Assembly (NCBI GenBank): GCA_965237635.1
Contig: CBDEFX010000001.1
Location: 1,860,001-1,924,000, forward strand
Origin: CBDEFX01 sp965237635
GTDB lineage: Bacteria; Chloroflexota; Dehalococcoidia; Lucifugimonadales; CAUZJF01
Reading direction: 5' to 3'
DNA: 64,000 bases
In this document: piece after piece, positions 51,934-60,000 of the stretch
How the letters are laid out: each line of letters opens with the position of its first letter
How positions within the stretch are numbered: position 1 is the stretch's first letter
Made by a program: the position numbers and the translations under genes
Notes under the pieces: generated by a model
What the model was told of the DNA's origin: nothing
Database searches by the model: none
What the model saw: only the letters and a program-made list of their open reading frames with translations

Positions 51934-52564
51934 CGCCGCGCCGGGGCCGGTGGGCTACCTGGTCAACCACCCAGGCGGCCTCGCGGGTGTCCACGGCATC
52001 GGCTACGACTACGTTCTGGGGGCAGGGGGCGTCTACGTCCAGTCCCAGGGCGCCCACCTGACGGCGCGGGTCCTGGCCGCCCCCTGCGAGGTGCGGGGGC
52101 TCGCTCCCGTGGCCGAGAAGCTGCAACTCACTCATGGCCCCATCCCGGCAAGCCTGTTCGAGCTGGGGCTGCGCTGGTTCCAGGACGACCCGGACACCGA
52201 GCGGCTCTTTGCGGTGCGCTGGGACGGGGACGGCTACCGGCTGGTGGTCCCCCCGCAGGCCGGGACCGCAACGAGACTCGCGTATCAGCCCCCCGCGGGC
52301 GTGGTCGCCGAGTTCCACTCGCACGGAAGCGCCCGCGCCTTCTTCTCGGCCACCGACGACCGGGACGAGCAGGGCTTCCGCATCTACGGGGTCGTCGGAC
52401 GCCTCGACAACCCTCGACCGGAACTGCGTCTCCGGGTCGGCGTCTACGGCCACTTCGCTCTGGTGGACTGGCCCCAGGTGTTCGGCGGCCCGCAGCCAGA
52501 ACTCCGGCTCATGAGCGAAGAGGCGGAGTCAACACGAGACACAAACCCAACGACAGGGAGGTAA
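51839..52564 (+). CDS. PRTRC system protein A, JAB/JAMM metalloprotease
   Basis: The JAMM zinc site is complete: Glu in VAEFHSHG, then His-Ser-His-x7-Ser-x2-Asp (HSHGSARAFFSATD, about residues 158-172). JAB proteases of this group are expected to process or remove the ubiquitin-like protein. The start is uncertain: the ATG at 51839 has GGGAGGAG upstream but overlaps the E2-like gene by 95 bases; a GTG at 51920 would shorten it by 27 residues and suit the PRTRC A N-terminus better. The ThiF-like gene follows after six bases. Confidence 0.83.
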   Translation: MDKLRTRLRTWFPSARWARRWRSPRGDVATASAAPGPVGYLVNHPGGLAGVHGIGYDYVLGAGGVYVQSQGAHLTARVLAAPCEVRGLAPVAEKLQLTHGPIPASLFELGLRWFQDDPDTERLFAVRWDGDGYRLVVPPQAGTATRLAYQPPAGVVAEFHSHGSARAFFSATDDRDEQGFRIYGVVGRLDNPRPELRLRVGVYGHFALVDWPQVFGGPQPELRLMSEEAESTRDTNPTTGR

Positions 52565-52570
52565 CAAAAG

Positions 52571-53386
52571 ATGCCCTACTACCTGGACAACGCGTTCCTG
52601 CTGGACAACCCCTGGATAACGGTGGTCGGCTGCGGGGGGACCGGCGGCTTCTTGGCCGAGGGCCTCTGCCGCCTCTTCCAGGGGCGGGAGGCCACCATCG
52701 TCCTGGTCGACCACGACCGTGTGGAGCCCCACAACCTGCTGCGCCAGAACTTCTACGCAGAGGACGTGGGCAAATTCAAGAGCCAGGCGCTGGCCGACCG
52801 GCTGGCACGGGCCTACCGGCGTCCCGTCGGCTACTCGGTCTACGCCTTCCGGGAGGAGGACTCCGGCTCCGATGGGGGCCGCTACCCCGGCCTCCCCTCC
52901 TACGGGAACTCCCTGCTCATCGGCTGCGCCGACAACGCCGCAGCACGGCGGGCGATGGCGGAGTCCCTGCCGGGCGACCCGCGCCGGTGGCTCATCGACG
53001 CGGGCAACGACACCAACTGGGGACAGGTGCTCATCGGCAACGTCGCCGATCGGGACTTTGGGGACGAACAAGCCTTCGCCGAAGAGACGTGCTACCTGCT
53101 GCCCGCGCCCACGGTCCAGCGCCCCGACCTGCTGACCGCCGTGTCCACCACCCCGCCGGACGTGGACTGCGCGGCGGCCCTGGACCTCACCGACCAGGAC
53201 CCGACCATCAACCAGATGATGGCGTCGCTGGTCTTACAGGTGGTCCGCCGCATGGCGGCGGGAACCTGCCCCTTCATGGGCCTCTACTTGGACATGGAGC
53301 AGGGCACGGTCACGCCGACCTACGCCACCCCGGAGACGGTGGCGCGGGTGGCGCGGTCCGACTCCGAGCCGGGGATGGCGTCATAG
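52571..53386 (+). CDS. PRTRC system ThiF-family (E1-like) protein
   Basis: 271 residues. It has a nucleotide-binding Rossmann start (ITVVGCGGTGGFLAEGL), the acidic loop LVDHDRVEPHNLLRQNF and a following 'DVGKFKSQALADRL' helix, the set that adenylates the C-terminus of a ubiquitin-like protein. A cysteine in ETCYLLPAPTV (about 178) is a candidate for a thioester site. It closes the E1-E2-Ub-JAB set of the PRTRC cassette. No ParB-related PRTRC gene is visible in the window. Confidence 0.88.
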   Translation: MPYYLDNAFLLDNPWITVVGCGGTGGFLAEGLCRLFQGREATIVLVDHDRVEPHNLLRQNFYAEDVGKFKSQALADRLARAYRRPVGYSVYAFREEDSGSDGGRYPGLPSYGNSLLIGCADNAAARRAMAESLPGDPRRWLIDAGNDTNWGQVLIGNVADRDFGDEQAFAEETCYLLPAPTVQRPDLLTAVSTTPPDVDCAAALDLTDQDPTINQMMASLVLQVVRRMAAGTCPFMGLYLDMEQGTVTPTYATPETVARVARSDSEPGMAS

Positions 53387-53438
53387 CGACCAACGCACAT
53401 ACACACATTCAGAGAAGCAACAAGGAGAGGAGAAACCG

Positions 53439-53822
53439 ATGCTTGACCAAGAAACAACCGCCACGACCGGCACGATCTGGCAGGACAACCACAGCGGGCT
53501 CCGCAGGCACAAGCTGATGACGAAGGAGCTGGGGGACACTATCCCCGCTCTCTACGCCAACGAGAACGTCGAAGACTACGACGCCGTCGTCGCCAAAGCC
53601 AAGCTATTCAGCCCCTACACCGGCTGGCGCTGGTACATCACCGAGTGGGAGTCCGAGACCGGACTGTGCTTCGGCCTCGTCGAGGGGTTTGAGACGGAAC
53701 TGGGGTATTTCGATCTGACCGAGCTGGCTGAGGTAACCGTGTTCGGCAGCGTCCCCGCCGTGGAGCGGGACCTGTACTGGGAGCCGCAGACCCTCGGCGA
53801 GATCAGGAGACAGTCGCGGTAG
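53439..53822 (+). CDS. DUF2958 protein
   Basis: 127 residues. TIPALYANENVEDYDAVVAK, KLFSPYTGWRWYITEWE and TGLCFGLVEGFETELGYFDL are strongly characteristic of DUF2958, a small plasmid-borne family often found near PRTRC or other plasmid maintenance genes. Function unknown. AAGGAGAGG ribosome site; gap of 52 bases to the ThiF-like gene, so likely the same transcript. Confidence 0.85.
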   Translation: MLDQETTATTGTIWQDNHSGLRRHKLMTKELGDTIPALYANENVEDYDAVVAKAKLFSPYTGWRWYITEWESETGLCFGLVEGFETELGYFDLTELAEVTVFGSVPAVERDLYWEPQTLGEIRRQSR

Positions 53823-53871
53823 ACACCCGCGGCGCAACGCAGTCTGAGAAGACCCACAGAGAGGAGCAACC

Positions 53872-54375
53872 ATGCCTGACGACAACGGAACGGAAGCAAC
53901 CCGCTCGGACGGCCCGAGCGCAGACGACAGTCTCTTCGGCGAAGCGGCGGACGACACGGAAGCCGCGGTTGCCGATGAGCAGGACGCCAACGAGGAGTCC
54001 GCACAGGACCCGCAGGGTTCCGACGCCGCCGGGGAACAGGCCGCTGGAGACGAGACCGGCTCGTCCGAGGACCTGAAGGTCGTCGTGTCCATCAAGGGAG
54101 GCAGGGCTACCATCGGGGTGCAACGGCCCGCGTCGGACCCGCACATCGAGTCTTTCGATGACCCTGACCTGTCCGGGCTGACCCAGGAGGTCTCGGCGGT
54201 GATCGAAAGGGCGAGGGCCAGGTGGGAGGACGAACCGAAGCATCCGACGCACGAGAGACCCGCTCCCCCGGCGAGGCGTCGGAACCGGCGGGAGCAGGGG
54301 ACGGCGCAGGCCGCGTCCGCCGAGGGAGTGGCGGAACAAGAGCAGCAGCAACCCGAGACGCTGAGGCTGTTCTAG
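53872..54375 (+). CDS. Acidic protein, possibly PRTRC protein E-like
   Basis: 167 residues. The first 65 are a disordered, Asp/Glu/Ala-rich segment. A short ordered part (LKVVVSIKGGRATIGVQRP, with D..ESFDDPDLSGL and a helix VIERARARWEDEPK) and a Gln-rich tail ending LRLF follow. The ordered part loosely recalls PRTRC protein E, but the assignment is weak. After the stop, another frame reads EEPVGAGR, the same ending as the helicase gene at 49850, which hints at a shared 3' sequence. Confidence 0.5.
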   Translation: MPDDNGTEATRSDGPSADDSLFGEAADDTEAAVADEQDANEESAQDPQGSDAAGEQAAGDETGSSEDLKVVVSIKGGRATIGVQRPASDPHIESFDDPDLSGLTQEVSAVIERARARWEDEPKHPTHERPAPPARRRNRREQGTAQAASAEGVAEQEQQQPETLRLF

Positions 54376-54479
54376 GGGCCGAGTTCAAGGCCGAAGAGCC
54401 GGTCGGCGCGGGACGCTGACCGCAGTAACAGGGGGAGGTCGTCGCAACGGCGACGGCTTTCCCCTGCCCAGCCATGTAT

Positions 54480-56147
54480 GAGCCTGTCTCAAAAGTCGCT
54501 AGGTTATGCCAAGATGTACACTGTGATGCAACGCTGGGACAGGAGCGAATCAGATGCCGCTTCGAGACATGGATCGGGAGCAGATGTGGCTGTTGCCGCC
54601 CACCCTTGACGAACTGTTGCCGTCGGACCATCCGGCCCGGTTCGTGGCTGAGTTCGTCGACGCTCTGGACAAGGAAGGCTGGGCCGAACTGGGCGTGGAG
54701 ATAGAAGGGGACCCGCTGGGAGCGCCGGCCTACCATCCCAGGGCGCTGCTCTGCGTGTGGCTGTACGGTTTCATGACCGGTGTGCGCTCCTGCCGGAAGC
54801 AGGAGGCCGCCTGCCGCGACCAGATACCGTACCTGTGGCTGACCGGGTGGCAACATCCAGACCACAACACCTTGTGGCGATTCTACAAAGAACATAGGCA
54901 GTCCATGAGGAAGCTGTTCGAGCGGACGGTTCGTACGGCGGTGACGATGAAACTGGTGGACTTGGCGGTGCAGGCGGTGGATGGTACAAAGGTGAGCGCC
55001 AACGCATCGGTGTACCGGACCCACAATGCCGAGGAGCTGCGCCGGTTGATGAACCGGGTAGAAGCGGCGATACGTGACCTTGAAGCTCAGAACGAAGCCG
55101 GAGAAGATACGGCTGTCGCCCATCTGCCCGCAGAGTTGGCCAACAAGGAGATGCTGAGGGAGCAAGTGAGGCAGGCGATGGCCGACCTTGAGAGTAAGGA
55201 GCGCCAGAAGCGCATCAACCTCACGGACGGAGACGCCCGGCTGATGAAGACGCGCGGCAGCGTTTTGCTAGGTTACAACGCCCAGGCTATGGTCTCACCC
55301 TTAGAACCGGACGGGGCAGCGACCGGCATGTTTATCACGGCGGTTGACATGGCAGACAATAGTCGCGACGACCCTCAGTTGGTTCCCATGATTGAGCAGG
55401 CTGAGGAGACGACGGGAACGAAATCAGAGATGACGTTGGCAGATGCCGCTTACCATTCCGGGAAGGGCTTGGAAGGATGCGCTCGTAGAGGCCAGTCGGT
55501 TGCGATGCCGGAGACGCGACAACAGTTGCTTGGGGACCCGTATCACAAGGACCGATTTACCTATGACGAGCACAGCGACAGCTTCAGGTGTCCACAAGGA
55601 CAGAGGCTCCAGTTTCTTCGTATCCAACGCTTGAATGGAGTCCCGTGGCGTCTGTACCGAGCCTCTGAAGGCATCTGTCAGGCGTGCCCGGCCTTCGGAG
55701 TCTGTACGAAGTCCAAAGAGTTCGGCCGTAGTGTGACTATAGGGCCTTACGACGCTGCGCTGCGCCGTCATCGTGTCTGGATGTCTACCAACGAGGCCAG
55801 GGAGGCGTACAAGCGGAGAAAGCCGTTGGTCGAACCGGTCTTCGGAATCATCAAAGAGCAACTGGCGGCTCGGAGATTCTTGTTGCGTGGCTTCGCGAAC
55901 GTGTCGGCCGAGTGGACTCTGTTGGCCACCGCCTTCAACCTGCGCACCCTCTGGAAGGTGTGGCGCCTCTGCGTCTTCGTTAATCTACTTCGCGGCCCAA
56001 AGCCTCACTTCGCTTCCTAGACCGTCGCGATAACAGCGGGCACCCACTGGCCGCAAGTCCCGTCACCTGCTTTTGCCCTACAGGGTAGTCCGTTTGGCGA
56101 GCATCGTTGACCCAAGTTGGTCGCAACATCGCTTTTGGGACAGGCTC
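54480..56147 (+). mobile_element. IS1182-family insertion sequence
   Basis: The inverted ends share GAGCCTGTC(T/C)CAAAAG (54480 onward, and 56147 backward). They are flanked by the four-base duplication GTAT (54476-54479 and 56148-56151). Length 1668 bp, one transposase. It was inserted between the acidic protein gene and the small Zn-type gene at 56188, separating the tail of the operon. Confidence 0.9.
54554..56020 (+). CDS. IS1182-family transposase
   Basis: 488 residues. The N-terminal DUF772-type region (DMDREQMWLLPPTLDELLP, 'HPRALLCVWLYGFMTGV' and WQHPDHNTLWRF) is followed by a DDE core with the first Asp in VQAVDGTKVSANAS, the second in TLADAAYHSG, and Glu in a VEPVFGIIK segment. A cysteine cluster (ICQACPAFGVCTKS) sits before the last motif. 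The frame is complete, and the element has a target duplication, so it may be active. Confidence 0.95.
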   Translation: MPLRDMDREQMWLLPPTLDELLPSDHPARFVAEFVDALDKEGWAELGVEIEGDPLGAPAYHPRALLCVWLYGFMTGVRSCRKQEAACRDQIPYLWLTGWQHPDHNTLWRFYKEHRQSMRKLFERTVRTAVTMKLVDLAVQAVDGTKVSANASVYRTHNAEELRRLMNRVEAAIRDLEAQNEAGEDTAVAHLPAELANKEMLREQVRQAMADLESKERQKRINLTDGDARLMKTRGSVLLGYNAQAMVSPLEPDGAATGMFITAVDMADNSRDDPQLVPMIEQAEETTGTKSEMTLADAAYHSGKGLEGCARRGQSVAMPETRQQLLGDPYHKDRFTYDEHSDSFRCPQGQRLQFLRIQRLNGVPWRLYRASEGICQACPAFGVCTKSKEFGRSVTIGPYDAALRRHRVWMSTNEAREAYKRRKPLVEPVFGIIKEQLAARRFLLRGFANVSAEWTLLATAFNLRTLWKVWRLCVFVNLLRGPKPHFAS

Positions 56148-56187
56148 GTATGAGGCCTTTTTTGCATTTCAGCAAGGAGAAGAGCAG

Positions 56188-56492
56188 ATGAAGAACCGCG
56201 ATGAATCGACGGAGTTTCACCTGTTTGACACTGATGCCACAGAGGAGAAGGCCCTCTGTGGAGCCGACACCTCAGCCGACTACCGGAGAGCCGTAGGCGG
56301 CTACCTGGAGAGCCGGTTGTACGGCTTGTCGGTCGGCACCTCTGCGAGGGGTGCAAAGCCCAGGCCGTCCCATTCGCCGCGAACCTCACCCGTGACCTGG
56401 AATCCGAGGGTCTGCTGGACGAGGCGGAAGAGCATCGCCAGCTTGCCGACACACTCTTGCGGGAGACCGGTCTGGGACCTCGCTCGGGCTAG
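56188..56492 (+). pseudogene. Small zinc-type protein of the operon tail, frameshifted
   Basis: From the ATG at 56188 (AAGGAGAAGAG upstream) the frame reads about 47 sensible residues (ESTEFHLFDTDATEEKALCG, then DYRRAVGGYLESRLYGLSV). From about 56330 a different frame continues sensibly: HLCEGCKAQAVPFAANLTRD, a leucine-rich helix and RETGLGPRSG to the TAG at 56492. One missing base near 56328-56336 would restore a protein of about 101 residues with Cys pairs for zinc. Before the IS1182 insertion it directly followed the acidic protein gene. Confidence 0.6.
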
Positions 56493-56574
56493 GAGACCGG
56501 CCCTCTCACCCTTATGTGCGCCTTTTCTGCGTTTCAGGACTTGTGGTCGCGGGCCGCTTCCCCGGCAGGCCGCC

Positions 56575-56961
56575 TCAGCCGGTGAACAGGTGGCCGAGGC
56601 CCAGGTCGTCTGCCAGATCCTGAAGCGCCTTCAAATGCCGATAGTTGGGCCGCACTCCTCGCTGCCACCAACGCCTTACGGTGACGGGATCGACGCCGAG
56701 ACGACGGGCGATCTCCGCCCACGACAGACCGGACGCGTACTTGAACCACACCAGCCGCTGCGGGAAGTCGTCTGGGAAGGCGTGGGTCCTTCTTCTGTAA
56801 AGGATGCGTTGTCGCGGCATCGAGCCGGTCCTCGCAGAGGACAGCCGGATACTCTCTTCACCAGGCGACACTTCCGGACTCGCCTGCGACCGCCCTCTGT
56901 CCTCCCGTCTATGCGGCCCTTTCTGCGTTGCCGCCGGGCCGCCCGTCCATGTGTGCGACAT
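56575..56961 (-). CDS. HTH protein of the 'DFPQRL..ASGL' family
   Basis: 128 residues from the ATG at 56961 (AAGGA just upstream); a shorter form from an ATG at 56820 is possible. The conserved block HAFPDDFPQRLVWFKYASGL is followed by the HTH core (IARRLGVDPVTVRRWWQRG) and the tail LADDLGLGHLF, very like the small HTH protein at 8656-8958. The N-terminal 50 residues are basic and probably unstructured. It is transcribed towards the DNA-metabolism operon, so antisense to its tail. Probable regulator. Confidence 0.7.
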   Translation of the reverse strand: MSHTWTGGPAATQKGPHRREDRGRSQASPEVSPGEESIRLSSARTGSMPRQRILYRRRTHAFPDDFPQRLVWFKYASGLSWAEIARRLGVDPVTVRRWWQRGVRPNYRHLKALQDLADDLGLGHLFTG

Positions 56962-57015
56962 TTTTCCTTGGCCGCAGCCGGGCCGCCCTTGGGCCGGCCC
57001 TGGGGAACGAGACGC

Positions 57016-60000
57016 CTACTCGTCCGCAACGACTGTGACGGTGAGCTCGTAGGTGCCGGTCCAGGCGGCCTCGGCTGCGGCGGCGATGTAGTAGTAGCCG
57101 TCGGCCGGGGGACTGAAAGACGTTATGCGGCTGTTCTTCCCCTCCTCGTAATCACCCCGGTCATCACCGCTGACCTCCTCGTCGGTGCCGGGAACGAGCA
57201 CGTTGGCCGCGCTGAAGACGCCCAGCAGCTTCGGATCGTGCAACGTGCCCGGGGCGACCCAGACTATCTCGCCGTCGATCCTGGCCCACTCACCACCCCA
57301 CGCGCCGCGCATGTCAATCTGGTAGGTCTCGGAGGCCAGCAGGCTGACCTTGAACCAGTCCACCTCGATGGCCTCCTCGATCTCGCCCGTTACCGTGTTC
57401 CCGACCGTAACGTCGACGGTGGCGCCGGGGTCGCGGGGTGGCGCGTCCGTATCCGGAGAGTCGGGTTTCGCAACAACGGTATCGGTCGCCGCACTGGTCA
57501 GCGTCTCGTCGTTGCTCCTGTCGTCGGTGAAGGACACCCTGACCTTGATGGTCTTGCCCACGTCGTCGTCGGTCAGCGTGTAGGTCGAGTCGGTGGCGTT
57601 TTGAATGTCCGCGTCGTTCGCCAGCCACTGGTAGCTGAACTCGGCGTTGTCCAGCCCGTCCTCGTCGGCCATGCCGGAGATGTTCGCCGTCAGCGTCTTT
57701 CCCGCCTGGGCCGTGCCGCTGATGGTGGGCAGGCCCGTGGCCGGAGTGTTGGGGCGGGCCGCCACCGCCGCCGTCGCCGCGCTGGTCAGGGTCTCTTCAT
57801 TGCCGGCGTCGTCGGTGAAGCTCACCCGCACCTTGATGGTCTTGCCCTCGTCGGCGGAGACCAGGGTGTAGGTCGAACCTGTCTGACCTCCTATGTCGGC
57901 GTCATTGGTTCCATCGTTCCGAATCCACTGGTAGCTGTACGAAACGTTGGTCAGGCCGTCCTCGTCGGCCATGCCGGAGATGTTCGCCGTCAGCGTCTCG
58001 TCCACCTGGGCCGTGCCGCTGATGGTGGGCAGGCCCGTGGCCGGAGTGTTGGGGCGGACCGCCACCGCCGCCGTCGCCGAGCTGGTCAGCGTCTCTTCAT
58101 TACCGGCATCGTCGGTGAAGCTCACCCGCACCTTGATGGCCTTGCCCTCGTCGGCGGAGACCAAGGTGTAGGTCGAACCTGTCTGACCTCCTATGTCGCC
58201 GTCATTGGTTCCGTCGTTCCGAATCCACTGGTAGCTGTACGACAGGTTGGTCAGCCCGTCGGCGTCGTTGATGCCCGACGTGTCCGCCGTCAGCGTCTCA
58301 TCCACCTGGACCGTCCCGCTGATGGTGGGCAAGCCCGTGGCCGGAGTGTTCGGCCTGGAGGCAACCGCCGCCGTAGCTGCGCTGGTCAGGGTCTCCTCGT
58401 TACCGGCGTCGTCGGTGAAGCTCACCCGCACCTTGATGGTCTTGCCCTCGTCGGCAGAGACCAGGGTGTGGGTGGAGGCCGTCTCTCCTGCTATGTCGGC
58501 GTCGGTGCCGCCGTCGTTCCGAATCCACTGGTAGCTGTACGAAACGTTGGTCAGCCCGTCGGCGTCGGCGATGGCCGACGTGTCCGTCGTCAGCGTCTCG
58601 CCCACCTGGGGCGTGCCGCTGACGGTGGGCAGGCCGTTGGGCGGGCTGTTGACCACGGTACTGGAAGACGATTCGCCGTTCTCGATGGTGCCGGTGCCGG
58701 TAGCGTCGTCCAGCGTGGCCTGGCTGGGGTTGGACAGGGTCAGGGTCAGGGCTTCCTGGCCCTCGTCCTCCGAGTCGGTCAGGACCGTGACCTGGACGGT
58801 CTGGGACGTGTCACCTGCATTGAAGGTGAGTGTGCCGCTGGCTGCGGTGTAATCGGACCCGGCCACTGCGGTCCCGTCGGAGGTGGCGTAGCCCACGGTC
58901 ACGGTCCTGCTTGAGGCGTGGCTGAGGGTGGCGGTGAAGACCAGGACGGCTCCCTCCGCCTCCTGCACGGTGGCGTCGCTGACGGATATGGCGGGTGGCC
59001 CGGCCACTGTCGCCGATGTGGGATGGGACAGTTTTCTGCTGTCATCCGTGCAGATGGCGCCGCTGGCGTCGCAGTCGGTGGTTTCCGGCAGGGTGATGCT
59101 GACGGCTCCGTTGCCGGTGGGGTCCACCTCCACGGTCCAGCCCTGGTTGCTGCCCTGGGTCTTCCGGCTGGCGCTGGCGATGGTGCCGCCGCTGACGGTG
59201 AACGCGCCGTCCCGGATCCTGGCGTAGCCGGCGTTCACGTTCTCGCTGAAGTTCAGGTCGAAGGTGAAGTTGCCGCCGTCGTGGTCGGCTGGCACGTTCG
59301 CGAAGCTGGCTGTGAGGAGTACCACCGGCGGGTCTTCGGCCGGTGGGTCCTCCTGTGTTCCGGAAGATGATTCTCCGTTCTCGATGGTGCCGGTGCCGGT
59401 GGCGTCGTCCAGGGTTGCTTGGCTGGGGTTGGACAGGGTGAGGGTGAGGGCTTCGTCGCTCTCGTCTTCCTGGTCGGTCAGGACGGTGACCTGGACGGTC
59501 TGGGAGGTCTCACCTGCATTGAAGGTCAGCGTCGCGCTGGCTGCGGTGTAATCGGACCCGGCCTGGGCGGTGCCGTCGGAGGTGGCGTAGTCGACGGTGA
59601 CGGTCCTGCTTGAGGCGTGGCTCGTCGTTACGCTGAAGACCAGGACGGCTCCCTGGGCCTCCTGCACGGCGGCGTCGCTCACCGAGATGGCGGGTGGCCC
59701 CGCCACTGTCTCTGATGTGGAATGCGACAGTTTTCTGCTGTCATCGGTGCAGATCGCGCCGACGGCGTTGCAGTCGGTGGTCTCGGGCAGGGTTATGGTT
59801 ACTGAGCCGTTTCCGGTGGGGTCCACCTCCACGTTCCAGCCCTGGTTGCTGCCCTGGGTCATCCTGCTGGCGCTGGCGATGGTGGCCCCGGTGACGGTGA
59901 AGGCATGGTCTCTAATCCGGGCGTAGCCTGCCTCCACGTTCTCGCTGAAGCTCAGCTGGAAGGTGAAGTTCTCGCCGTTATGGTCGGCCGGCATGTTTGC

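Noticed and set aside
57640..58640. Regularly spaced near-identical repeats, CRISPR-like at first sight
   Set aside because: The unit is about 300 bases, stays in frame and encodes protein repeats of the giant surface-type gene; there are no short repeats with unique spacers.
56107..58914. 935-codon plus-strand open frame
   Set aside because: From about 57016 it is antisense to the giant repeat gene and has biased, Gly/Arg/Val-rich composition; only its first about 140 bases overlap a real small gene at 56188.
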